DNA from: Campylobacter massiliensis
GTDB lineage: Bacteria > Campylobacterota > Campylobacteria > Campylobacterales > Campylobacteraceae
Reading direction: 5' to 3'
Assembly (NCBI RefSeq): GCF_014253065.1
Contig: NZ_JACLZK010000002.1
Coordinates: 434,001-498,000 of the forward strand
DNA length: 64,000 nucleotides
A program made the position numbers and the translations under genes. The notes beneath the pieces were generated by a model. It was not told the origin of the DNA, did not search any database, and saw nothing but the letters and a program-made list of their open reading frames with translations. Positions 17,415 to 26,461 of this stretch are shown here, in pieces (within the stretch, counting starts at the first letter, position 1; every line of letters begins with the position of its first letter).

Positions 17415-17447
17415 GGCTCGGCAAAATCGCCCAAATCCTGCCGAGCC
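17415..17447 (-). terminator. Terminator-like hairpin after fumC
   Basis: Perfect 9-bp stem GGCTCGGCA/TGCCGAGCC (17415-17423 with 17439-17447). On the minus strand, downstream of the fumC stop, it is followed by TTCTTTAAAA, which is a weak T-tract. Confidence 0.5.
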
Positions 17448-17469
17448 CAAAAAGTCAAATAACTAAAAT

Positions 17470-18897
17470 TTATTCCTTCGGCGCGATCATATCCTCGGGC
17501 ACCACCCACGCGTCAAATTCCTCGGCGGTTAGTATGCCCGATTTTATCGCCTCCTCGCGCAGCGTAGTGCCGTTATGGTGCACGGTTTTGGCGATCTTAG
17601 CGGCGTTTGCGTAGCCGATGTGCGGATTTAGCGCGGTTACGAGCATTAGGCTCTCGTGCAGCAGTTTGTCGATTTTCGCGGCGTTTGCCGTGATACCGCA
17701 AGCGCAATGTTTCTCAAAGCTGTTCATCGCGTCGCTTAGCAAGCGGATGCTTTGGATGAGGTTGTAGGTAAGCACCGGCTTAAAGACGTTTAGCTCGAAG
17801 TTGCCTTGGCTTGCAGCGACGGAAATCGAGACGTGGTTGCCCATTACTTGCGCCGCTACCATCGTGACGGCTTCGCACTGCGTCGGATTTACCTTGCCCG
17901 GCATTATCGAGCTTCCCGGCTCATTTTCGGGGATGTTTATCTCGCCGATGCCGCATCTTGGCCCGCTTGCTAGCCAGCGCACGTCGTTTGCGATCTTCAT
18001 CAAATTTGCCGCCAGGCCGTTTAGCGCGCCGCTTAAAAACACCTCGGCGTCGTGGCTGGTTAGGCCGTGAAATTTATTCGGATGGGATTTAAATTTAAAC
18101 GCCGTGCCCGTTAGCGCATTTAGCTCGTCGCTTACCATCTCGCTAAATTTCGGGTGCGAGTTTAGCCCCGTGCCTACCGCGGTGCCGCCGATAGCGAGCT
18201 CCTGCAAAAACGGCATAGTAGCGAGGATCTGCGCCTTGCTCGCCTTTAGCATATGCGCGTAGCCGCTAAATTCCTGCCCGAGCGTGAGCGGCGTGGCGTC
18301 TTGCAGGTGAGTGCGGCCGATCTTTACGATCCCCGCAAACTCGGCGGTCTTTTTATCCAGCGTCGCTTCTAATTTTTCGATCGCGGGCAGTAGCTTTTTT
18401 TGAAGCTCTAGCACAAAAGCTATTCGCATCGCCGTAGGATAGGTGTCGTTTGAGCTCTGGCCTTTATTTACGTGATCGTTTGGGTGTACGAATTTTGCGT
18501 CTTTGGCGTCCAGTGCCGCCTTATCGCGAAAATTTAGCCCCAAAATCTCCATCGCGCGGTTTGAAACGACCTCGTTTAAATTCATATTTGACTGCGTGCC
18601 CGAACCCGTCTGCCACACGACTAGAGGGAAATTTCCGTCCAGTTTGCCGTTTAAAATTTCATCGCACGCCTGCGCGATCGCCTCGGTGCGAGGTTCGTCT
18701 AGACGGCCTAGCTTGCGATTAACCAGCGCGCACGCCTTTTTTAGATAGGCAAAGCCCTCTATGACCTCTTTAGGCATCGTCTCCAGCCCTACTCCGATCT
18801 CGAAATTTTCATGGCTGCGCTGCGTCTGCGCACCCCAATATTTGTCGTTTGGAACCTTTACCTCGCCCATCGTGTCTTTTTCTATTCTATATTCCAC
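17470..18897 (-). CDS. fumC: Class II fumarate hydratase FumC
   Basis: FumC interconverts fumarate and L-malate in the TCA cycle without an iron-sulfur cluster. The 475-residue protein has the fumarase/aspartase signature [11 protein letters not shown], the [10 protein letters not shown] substrate loop and the [10 protein letters not shown] segment with the catalytic His region. Start is GTG at 18897, after AAAGGAG, giving [13 protein letters not shown] as in relatives. It is transcribed divergently from pbpC. Confidence 0.97.
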   Translation of the reverse strand: MEYRIEKDTMGEVKVPNDKYWGAQTQRSHENFEIGVGLETMPKEVIEGFAYLKKACALVNRKLGRLDEPRTEAIAQACDEILNGKLDGNFPLVVWQTGSGTQSNMNLNEVVSNRAMEILGLNFRDKAALDAKDAKFVHPNDHVNKGQSSNDTYPTAMRIAFVLELQKKLLPAIEKLEATLDKKTAEFAGIVKIGRTHLQDATPLTLGQEFSGYAHMLKASKAQILATMPFLQELAIGGTAVGTGLNSHPKFSEMVSDELNALTGTAFKFKSHPNKFHGLTSHDAEVFLSGALNGLAANLMKIANDVRWLASGPRCGIGEINIPENEPGSSIMPGKVNPTQCEAVTMVAAQVMGNHVSISVAASQGNFELNVFKPVLTYNLIQSIRLLSDAMNSFEKHCACGITANAAKIDKLLHESLMLVTALNPHIGYANAAKIAKTVHHNGTTLREEAIKSGILTAEEFDAWVVPEDMIAPKE

Positions 18898-18930
18898 GGT
18901 TTTTCTCCTTTGCTTAAATTAATATTTGAA

Positions 18931-18991
18931 ATTATATATCAATTATCATAAATTTAATCTTTCGAGATTTTACGCGCAAATTCGATATAAT
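18931..18991. promoter_or_regulatory. Divergent promoters of fumC and pbpC
   Basis: fumC: minus-strand TATAAT at 18931-18936 (GATATATAATTTC). pbpC: plus-strand TATAAT at 18986-18991 (CGATATAATCGCG). The pbpC -10 ends only six bases before the likely pbpC ATG at 18998, so transcription would begin at or next to the start codon. Confidence 0.6.
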
Positions 18992-18997
18992 CGCGAA

Positions 18998-21166
18998 ATG
19001 AAAAGAGTTTTAGCTAAATTTATCAAATTTTTTCTCGCCTTTGCCCTGCTTTGCTTCGTAGCTTTTTTGGCGCTTGACTTTGCTTATCCGCTCGACGTCA
19101 AAGCGCTAAAGCGGGAAAATTCGCTCATACTTTTTGATAAAGACGGTCGGATCGTCGCCCTTCGGCCTAGTAGCGATGAAATTTGGAGATTTGAAGCCAA
19201 AAACATCCCGCAAACGCTAAAAGATAGCGTTCTTTTGTTTGAGGATAAATTTTTCTACTACCACATCGGCGTAAATCCATTTGCTATGATACGCGCGGCC
19301 GCGCACAATCTCACGCATAAAAACCGCATCGGTGCCTCCACGATCACGATGCAAGTCGCGCGCATGATGAAGCGAGAGGAGCGCACCTATGCAAATAAAT
19401 TTAAAGAAATCTTTACCGCGCTTCAGCTTGAGTGGCATTACAGCAAGGACGAAATTTTAAATTTTTACTTTAACCTCGCCCCATACGGCGGAAATATCGA
19501 GGGGGCGGCGGCTGCGGCGAGGTTTTATTTCGGTAAAGATTTAAGCGAACTTAGTATCGCCGAGTGCGCGCTTTTAAGCACGATCCCAAAAAATCCAAAC
19601 GCCAACCGCTTAGATAAAAAATCAAACATCAACGCGCTAAAAAACCGCGTCGCAAAGTTGCTTTATAAAGCCGGCGTGATAGATCAAAGCGCATTCCAAA
19701 GAGCGCAAAGAGAGCCCTTTAAAAACAAACGCTACGATGCCGTTTATAAGGCCAGGCACTACGCCGCGCAAGCTCTAAAAAACGGCGTTACGAACTCAAA
19801 TTTAGATCTAAATTTGCAAATTTTACTCGAAAACGCGCTAAAAAATACGGCAACCTCGCTAAAATCAAAAGACGCCTACAACGCCGCGGGGATAATCATC
19901 GACAACAAAAATATGAGCGTAGCGGCATACGTAGGCTCGCACGACTGGCACGCTCCGCAGGGGCAAAACGACGGCGTGACGATGAGTAGAAACGTGGGCT
20001 CCACGCTAAAGCCGTTTATATTTTCGCTAGGACTCGACGATGGGTTCATCACGCCAAAAAGCCAGATGATAGATACAGAAATTTTCCTCGGAGAGTACGC
20101 GCCTAAAAACTACGACAGCAGGTTTTTCGGCATCATCTCGGCGACCGAGGCGCTAGCGCTTAGCCTAAATATCCCGGCCGTTAGCCTAAACAACAAGCTT
20201 GGCGAAAACTCTCTTTACGAGCTGCTTTCTCGCGTGCATTTGGTGAGTTATTCAAAGGAATTTTACGCAGACAGTATCGCGCTTGGAAGCGCAGAGATGA
20301 GTTTGCTAAATTTAGCCCACCTCTACACGATCTACGCAAACGGCGGCGAGCTAAAACCGCTTGAAGTCGCAGGCAAGACGCTACTAGGCTACGGACGGCT
20401 AATCAGCCCGCAAAGCGCGTATCTAACCTCAAAAATGCTCTCCTCAGCCTCTCGAAGCTATCTAGGCGTCGCGTGGCAATACGCAAAAGACACGCCTCAA
20501 ATCGCCTTTAAAACCGGCACCAGCTACGGCTCGCGCGATATCTACACGATCGGCGTAAATAACGACTACACGGTCGCGGTGTGGTTTGGTAACTTTAACG
20601 GCAAAAAAACGCAAAATTTAAGCGGATTTAGCGACGCCTCGCGCACGGTTTTTGACGTCTTTAAGCTGCTTGCCCAAAAGCAAAAATTATCTTTCATGAG
20701 CGCTCCAAGCGGCATAGAGAGCAAAAAAACCTGCCTTGACGCATTTAAATTTAAAGAGTGCAGAGACAAGGAAGACGACTGGCGGATAGAGGGAGTAGAG
20801 CTAAAGGATATCTGCGAGAGCATCAGGGGCGATGAAGTAGGTTTTTTGCTCAAAAACGGCGCGATCACACAAGAAGATATCAAAGATAGCCCTTGTTACT
20901 ATAAGTTTAAAAGCTATAAACCTCTCGTTGCAACGCCGTCAAATAATCAAATTCTGCTAAGCGATGAGAATTTAACTAAAGTTATGCTAAAATGTTACGC
21001 ATATATCGGCGATGAGATATATCTCAAGATCGACGAAAACGAATGGGAAAAAGTAAACAACGCGAGCGAAAATACATTAAATTTAACGCAAGGCAAACAT
21101 AAGCTCGGGTGTCTGGACGAAAATTCGAATTTAAGCGAAATCAATATCGAAATAAGGAGGTTTTAA
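18998..21166 (+). CDS. pbpC: Penicillin-binding protein 1C
   Basis: A bifunctional class A peptidoglycan synthase. The 722-residue protein has an N-terminal membrane anchor (about 5-26), a glycosyltransferase domain with the EDKFFYYH motif (Glu82), a transpeptidase domain with SxxK (Ser335-Thr-Leu-Lys338), an SLN triad and KTGTS (505-509), and the C-terminal domain typical of PBP1C. An in-frame ATG lies 72 bp upstream (18926), but the hydrophobic MKRVLAKFIKFF start fits the family. No Shine-Dalgarno precedes it and the -10 is almost adjacent, so the mRNA may be leaderless. The stop shares a base with the alpha-2-macroglobulin start (TAATG). Confidence 0.93.
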   Translation: MKRVLAKFIKFFLAFALLCFVAFLALDFAYPLDVKALKRENSLILFDKDGRIVALRPSSDEIWRFEAKNIPQTLKDSVLLFEDKFFYYHIGVNPFAMIRAAAHNLTHKNRIGASTITMQVARMMKREERTYANKFKEIFTALQLEWHYSKDEILNFYFNLAPYGGNIEGAAAAARFYFGKDLSELSIAECALLSTIPKNPNANRLDKKSNINALKNRVAKLLYKAGVIDQSAFQRAQREPFKNKRYDAVYKARHYAAQALKNGVTNSNLDLNLQILLENALKNTATSLKSKDAYNAAGIIIDNKNMSVAAYVGSHDWHAPQGQNDGVTMSRNVGSTLKPFIFSLGLDDGFITPKSQMIDTEIFLGEYAPKNYDSRFFGIISATEALALSLNIPAVSLNNKLGENSLYELLSRVHLVSYSKEFYADSIALGSAEMSLLNLAHLYTIYANGGELKPLEVAGKTLLGYGRLISPQSAYLTSKMLSSASRSYLGVAWQYAKDTPQIAFKTGTSYGSRDIYTIGVNNDYTVAVWFGNFNGKKTQNLSGFSDASRTVFDVFKLLAQKQKLSFMSAPSGIESKKTCLDAFKFKECRDKEDDWRIEGVELKDICESIRGDEVGFLLKNGAITQEDIKDSPCYYKFKSYKPLVATPSNNQILLSDENLTKVMLKCYAYIGDEIYLKIDENEWEKVNNASENTLNLTQGKHKLGCLDENSNLSEINIEIRRF

Positions 21167-24100
21167 TGCGTTTCAAGTTAGTCGGCTTAAGCCTGAGCTG
21201 CATTTTGGCGGCAAATTTAAGCGCCTTTACGCTTGACGGTTCAAGCAGGGCATTAGACGACGGCTCGGTGAGTCTTGGCGTCAAATACGCTCAAAACGAA
21301 CAGTTGCTCATCGGCAAAGTCACGCACAAAAAGATAATCGAGTGCGCGCCCGAGATAACGGGAGCCTTTGAGTACGGCTCAAACCAGATTTTATTTTACC
21401 CTAAAAAGCCTCTGGCAAAAGGCGTAAGCTACTCGTGCAAAAAAGGCGAGAGCAAGGCCAAATTTTACGGCGGGGACTTCGTGCTATCAAACATGATAGA
21501 GTACTCCGGAGATACCTTTTTAGCGGTATTTAACGATACTGTTAGCGAGGATGAGTTTGCCGCAAATTTTAAAATTTACGACAAGCAAAATTTAGCCAAG
21601 CAAAATATCAAATATAAAATCGTAGCCAAAACGCCTAAAAGCTTTCAGATAAAGCTACTTGAAAGCGGCGACAATTTGGTATTTGCGGTCTCTAAAAATC
21701 TCAAAAACGCTTCGGGCGTAAATTTAGCCGACGACTTTGAAGTCGTGCAAAAAGTAGCCGGCCCGGATGAAAATTTCGTCGATAAGCCAAAAGCCAAGAC
21801 TATGTTTTTAAACGAGGTCGAGGGAGTTAGCTTAGATAACGGCAAACTAGCGGCTAGACTCTATCTTAAAGATTGGGTGGACTCCGATAATATTAAAAAA
21901 TTTATCAAGGTCGAGGGCGTAAATAGCTTTGAAGTGAGCGATATGGAGTACACCAGCCATCAGGATGCCGACGGCGAATATTACTACTACTATATCGACA
22001 TTACCAGCAACGACTTCAAACCGCAGACAACATACAAAGTCACTTTCTACAAAGGCTTTGGCGACGACTATTCGATGCTTCGAGAAAACTCCTCATTTAA
22101 CGTCGCGTTCGGCGATCTAAAGCCGTTTTTGGAGTTTACCGATAGCGGAACGTATATGTCTAGCCTAGGCGAGATCGGCGTAAAAAGCGTAAATACGAAC
22201 ACTGCTAAAGTCGTAGTCGAGAAGCTAAAAGAGCAAAATTTAAGATACTTTTTAAATTTCACCGAGACTCCTTTAGATAACTATGCCGAAGAGGTCGCTA
22301 GCAAAAACTACGAGATCGGCGGCGCTCAAAACGAAATGCAAAAAAGCAAGATTAAGCTTGACTTTGCCGAGGGCGGCGACGGAGTTTATCTAGTAACGAT
22401 CTACTACGACAAAGACAAAAGCGTCCAAAAACCGGTCTATCTAACCGATATCGGCCTAAGCATGAAGGTTTCAAAAGACGAGGTATTTTTATTTGCCAAC
22501 CGCTTGAGTAAAAACGAAGTGGTCGCAAACGCAGACGTCAAAATCTACTCCGTCAAAAACAATCTCATCGCAAGCGGTATCACAAACGACGAAGGCGTGT
22601 TTAAATTTAACAAAAAAGATATCGGCAAGGACGTCTCAAGCGCAGTTTTAACGCTAGGTAAAGAGCAGAGCTTTATCGCGCTATCGCAAAACAAACGCCT
22701 AAACGAGGAGTCAAATTTAGACGCCAAAGATAGAAGCGAAACGTATAGCGCGTATTTGCATTTTGCTAGTAACATCATCCGCCCGCAGGAAAATATAAAA
22801 GGCGAGATCATCATCAAAAACGCGCTGTTTAAGAGCCTCTCAAACATGCCCGTTAAGCTAAAAATCAGAGATCCGCAAAACAAAGTAATCCTAGATAAAA
22901 GCATAAACACCACCGAGCTTGGCGTGATAAATTTCGACGAGCCTGTAAACTCGGGACTAACGGGAACGTTTAAATTTGAAGTGATCTTTGCAAATAAAAT
23001 CATCGATAGCTACGACTTTTCAGTTGAGTCATTCACTCCGCAACGCATCAAAAACGAAGTTAAGCTAGATAAGCAAATTTACGCTCTAGACGATCTAATA
23101 GACGTAAAACTACAAAGCAACTACCTTTTTGGCGGAGCGGCGGCTAATCTAGAGGGCGATGTGGCGTTAAATTTATATCAACAAGATTACAAAAACGATA
23201 AATTTAAAGAGTATAAATTTAGCAACGGCGAATACGCTGCAAACGGCCTAGATCAGTTTACTAAGCCAGTCACTCTAGACAACGAAGGTAAAGGCGCGAC
23301 TGCGTTTAAGCTACAAAACAAAGGCAAAATCGCAAGCATTTTAAAAGGCACTGCGGTATTTACCATTAACGACGACGGCAAAAACGTGAGCGCTAGCAGC
23401 GACTTTAGCGTCTATCCTTTTGACGTGATGGTCGGCGTCAGAGCAAACGACACATACATCGACTCAAACTCCAAACTAACGCTAAATTTCGTCAGCGTCG
23501 ATCCGCTCAAGGACGAGGAGCTAAAAGATAGACAAAAAGCCGTAGAGATCAAAAAAGCGATCTGGGAATACAACTACGACAAAGAAGGCTATCTAAAATG
23601 GAACAAGCGCTACGAAAAGGTCTTTAGTGATACTCTTAGCGGCAACGAATTCGTTTATGATTTTAGTCAAAGCGGCGACTTCATAGTCGTGGTTTCCGAT
23701 ATCCTAAGCGGCCACTCGGCAAATTTAGATATCTACGTTAGCGGCTGGGACTACGGCGGCACGTTGCAACCGACAAAAGAGCTAGCTAAAGCTAAAATCA
23801 AGCTAAATCAAAAAGTCTATAAAAAAGGCGACTCGCTAAACGTAGACGTTAGCTCCGTGCTAAAAAGCGGTATCGGCATCATCACGGTCGAGTCAGAAAA
23901 CGTCAAAAAGTATAAAGTCGTAAATATCGAAAACAACGTCGCAAACGCCAAATTTGACCTTGACTTCGATTTTGAGGGACTTTACGTCACGGCATCTATC
24001 ATGCGCGTAGCCGATAACGACACTATGCCGTTTAGAACCTACGACAAAGTTTATGTAAAAGCGGACAAATCATACCGAGCGACGAACGTCAGCATCGAAG

Positions 24101-26331
24101 CGCCTAAAGTCGTGAAGTCAAACTCCAAATTTAAAGCTAGCGTAAAAACCGAGCCAAATGCCGAGGTTACGCTATTTGCGGTCGATGAAGGCGTACTTCA
24201 GATAACAAATCAAAAGCTAAAAAGCCCTCTTGATTTCTTTGACAAAATTTTAAACGACGGCGTGCTTGATTATGATATCTACTCAAATTTGAGCGGATTT
24301 AAAAAAGACGGCAAAGTACTAAGCTTCGGCGGCGACGCGGCGGCTGCTCTCATGGAGATGAGAATGGCAAAATTTGCCAGCCCCGTCGATAAGAAAAACG
24401 TCAAAACATACATCAAAATGCAAACCGCAAAAGCGGGCGCGGACGGCGTAGCGAGCTTTGACGTAGAAGTACCTAGCGACTTTAACTCCGAGATAAATTT
24501 GGCAGCACTTAGCGTCATCGGCGATAAACTAGGCTTTAGCGTAAATGCCGTCAAGGTAAAAGACGACATCATCCTAAAACCAACGCAAACGGCGTATTTG
24601 ATCCAGGGCGACCAGGTAAACTACACGCTAAGAGTGATCAACACCACTAAAGAGCCAAAAACCGTTGCTCTAAGCATAGATACGAACCTAAACGCACAGC
24701 TAGCAGTCGATAGCATCGAGCTAAAACCTAACGAAAACGCAAAATTAAATTTCGTCATCGACGCTAACGCTACGGGCAAATCATATATAAATTTCACCGC
24801 AAACGACGGCAAAAACGGCTACACCTACTCGCAAAAACTTGACGTCATCCACGCCTATCCGCTTAGTACCTACGCTAAAAATTTCCAGGCTACAGTGGAA
24901 AAAACATTTAAGCTTGACAGCGAATTTAAACGCATCAGAATCGACGCTTCAAGCTCTATAAAAGGCGTATTAAGCGCAAATAGCGATAAGCTCGTAAACT
25001 ACCCTTACGGATGCGCCGAGCAGCGCTCAAGTAAGCTTTTTGAGCTAAATTTCCTAGTGCTTGGCGGAGATGATTCCAAAGAAGCTAAAGCAAAAGAAGC
25101 CGATAGAAGAAGATTCGTCGAAGCGGGCATACAAGACGTCGTCAATATGCAAAAAACAGACGGCAGCATCGGCTACTGGAATCAGCTAGGCTACACGAAC
25201 AATTTTGCTTCTATCTACTCTATCGATATGCTGTTTACCCTTGAAAAATCAGGCTTCGCGCTTGATAGCCACGTAAAAAATAAAGCGATCGACTGGTTAA
25301 AGGCGTTTGGTAGCAACGACAACTTCCAAGCTCTTTACGCAGCCTACGTCCTAAGCTCGCAAAAGAAACTCGATAGATCGAAGCTAAACGCTCTATACGA
25401 TCAAAAGAGATACCAAGGCAGCGCGCTTGAGGGCTACTTGATGGCTGCGATCCTCAAAAACGAGGGACTAAATAAAGAGAGCGAAAAAGTACTAAAAGAG
25501 CTAAACAAATCGACCTATAACCGCGAAAAAGAGCTAGCAGATAACTTCGGTTCAGAGATCAGAAACAAGGCCTTTATGCTACTTTTACACGCTAATCACT
25601 TTGAGAAAAACGCATTTAGCGATGAGCTAGCGGACTACCTGATCGCTCGCGTCGATAAGCTACATTCGACGCAGGAGCGCGCATTTACGCTAAGAGCGCT
25701 AAGAGTTTATATCAAAGACGTCTCAAGCGAGAACAAATTTAAGCTTATTGCCGACGGACACGATCTAAATTTCGACGGCCGCGGAGCTATCAACATCGCT
25801 CCTAAAAAGCCTGAGATTACTATCGTGCCTGAGAACGGCGCAGCCGTGTATCTAGGCGTTAGCGCGTCAGGCTACAAAAAGCTAGACGTAAATCACAAAT
25901 TTGACAAAAAAGAGCTTGATATCTACAGAACTTTCGTCGGCAAAGACGGCAAAGAGATCGATATCAACGCGCTTAAGGTAAACGACGTCATCTACTCAAA
26001 GCTTTCTCTTAAAACGAATGAGTTTATCAGAAACGGCGTGATAAACGAAACGATTAGCCCTTGCCTTGAGGTGGTAAACGAAAATATCGTACCTAACGCA
26101 AGAACGGAAGCTACGAAAAACTCTTTAACTCTCGAGCATCAAAATATCGAGGACGACAGAGTTTTGAGCTTTTATAGCTTGGACGCTAGCAAGGATGCGC
26201 ACGTGCTCTACACGCCTCTTCGCGTCGTCATGAGCGGTAAATGCATGCTGCCTGCGGTCATCACGGAAAATATGTACGACGAGAGCATGAGCGACTACGA
26301 TCTAGCTCAGCACGAATTTATCGTCAAATAA
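21166..26331 (+). CDS. Bacterial alpha-2-macroglobulin (thioester-containing), YfhM type
   Basis: A 1721-residue exported protein that should trap attacking proteases in the periplasm, paired with PBP1C as is well known in bacteria. The signal peptide ends near ANLSA; unlike E. coli YfhM there is no clean lipobox, so it may be soluble. Repeated MG beta-domains fill the N-terminal two thirds. The thioester motif is intact: Cys1283-Ala-Glu-Gln1286 within YPYGCAEQRSSKL, followed by the helical thioester domain and a beta-rich C-terminus. The start follows AAGGAGG and overlaps the pbpC stop by one base. Confidence 0.93.
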   Translation: MRFKLVGLSLSCILAANLSAFTLDGSSRALDDGSVSLGVKYAQNEQLLIGKVTHKKIIECAPEITGAFEYGSNQILFYPKKPLAKGVSYSCKKGESKAKFYGGDFVLSNMIEYSGDTFLAVFNDTVSEDEFAANFKIYDKQNLAKQNIKYKIVAKTPKSFQIKLLESGDNLVFAVSKNLKNASGVNLADDFEVVQKVAGPDENFVDKPKAKTMFLNEVEGVSLDNGKLAARLYLKDWVDSDNIKKFIKVEGVNSFEVSDMEYTSHQDADGEYYYYYIDITSNDFKPQTTYKVTFYKGFGDDYSMLRENSSFNVAFGDLKPFLEFTDSGTYMSSLGEIGVKSVNTNTAKVVVEKLKEQNLRYFLNFTETPLDNYAEEVASKNYEIGGAQNEMQKSKIKLDFAEGGDGVYLVTIYYDKDKSVQKPVYLTDIGLSMKVSKDEVFLFANRLSKNEVVANADVKIYSVKNNLIASGITNDEGVFKFNKKDIGKDVSSAVLTLGKEQSFIALSQNKRLNEESNLDAKDRSETYSAYLHFASNIIRPQENIKGEIIIKNALFKSLSNMPVKLKIRDPQNKVILDKSINTTELGVINFDEPVNSGLTGTFKFEVIFANKIIDSYDFSVESFTPQRIKNEVKLDKQIYALDDLIDVKLQSNYLFGGAAANLEGDVALNLYQQDYKNDKFKEYKFSNGEYAANGLDQFTKPVTLDNEGKGATAFKLQNKGKIASILKGTAVFTINDDGKNVSASSDFSVYPFDVMVGVRANDTYIDSNSKLTLNFVSVDPLKDEELKDRQKAVEIKKAIWEYNYDKEGYLKWNKRYEKVFSDTLSGNEFVYDFSQSGDFIVVVSDILSGHSANLDIYVSGWDYGGTLQPTKELAKAKIKLNQKVYKKGDSLNVDVSSVLKSGIGIITVESENVKKYKVVNIENNVANAKFDLDFDFEGLYVTASIMRVADNDTMPFRTYDKVYVKADKSYRATNVSIEAPKVVKSNSKFKASVKTEPNAEVTLFAVDEGVLQITNQKLKSPLDFFDKILNDGVLDYDIYSNLSGFKKDGKVLSFGGDAAAALMEMRMAKFASPVDKKNVKTYIKMQTAKAGADGVASFDVEVPSDFNSEINLAALSVIGDKLGFSVNAVKVKDDIILKPTQTAYLIQGDQVNYTLRVINTTKEPKTVALSIDTNLNAQLAVDSIELKPNENAKLNFVIDANATGKSYINFTANDGKNGYTYSQKLDVIHAYPLSTYAKNFQATVEKTFKLDSEFKRIRIDASSSIKGVLSANSDKLVNYPYGCAEQRSSKLFELNFLVLGGDDSKEAKAKEADRRRFVEAGIQDVVNMQKTDGSIGYWNQLGYTNNFASIYSIDMLFTLEKSGFALDSHVKNKAIDWLKAFGSNDNFQALYAAYVLSSQKKLDRSKLNALYDQKRYQGSALEGYLMAAILKNEGLNKESEKVLKELNKSTYNREKELADNFGSEIRNKAFMLLLHANHFEKNAFSDELADYLIARVDKLHSTQERAFTLRALRVYIKDVSSENKFKLIADGHDLNFDGRGAINIAPKKPEITIVPENGAAVYLGVSASGYKKLDVNHKFDKKELDIYRTFVGKDGKEIDINALKVNDVIYSKLSLKTNEFIRNGVINETISPCLEVVNENIVPNARTEATKNSLTLEHQNIEDDRVLSFYSLDASKDAHVLYTPLRVVMSGKCMLPAVITENMYDESMSDYDLAQHEFIVK

Positions 26332-26337
26332 TCCTTT

Positions 26338-26370
26338 GCGAAGCGGTTTTTTAGCCGCTTCGCTTTCTTT
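26338..26370 (+). terminator. Intrinsic terminator after pbpC-alpha-2-macroglobulin operon
   Basis: Perfect 9-bp stem GCGAAGCGG/CCGCTTCGC (26338-26346 with 26355-26363) with an eight-base loop, followed by TTTCTTT, directly after the stop codon. Confidence 0.8.
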
Positions 26371-26461
26371 GCCTATTCTTAAAAACAACCTATTTTAAAC
26401 ATACTATTAGCAAATTTGTAGTAAAATCCGACATTTTTTAAACAATTATTAAGGATAAAAT

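Noticed and set aside
18926-18997. Upstream start for pbpC at 18926
   Set aside because: It would overlap the promoter element TATAAT, has no ribosome binding site and gives an atypical N-terminus.
22545-23003. A 152-codon minus-strand frame inside the alpha-2-macroglobulin gene
   Set aside because: Ser/Leu/Phe-rich composition typical of an antisense shadow and no start signals, inside a clear conserved gene.
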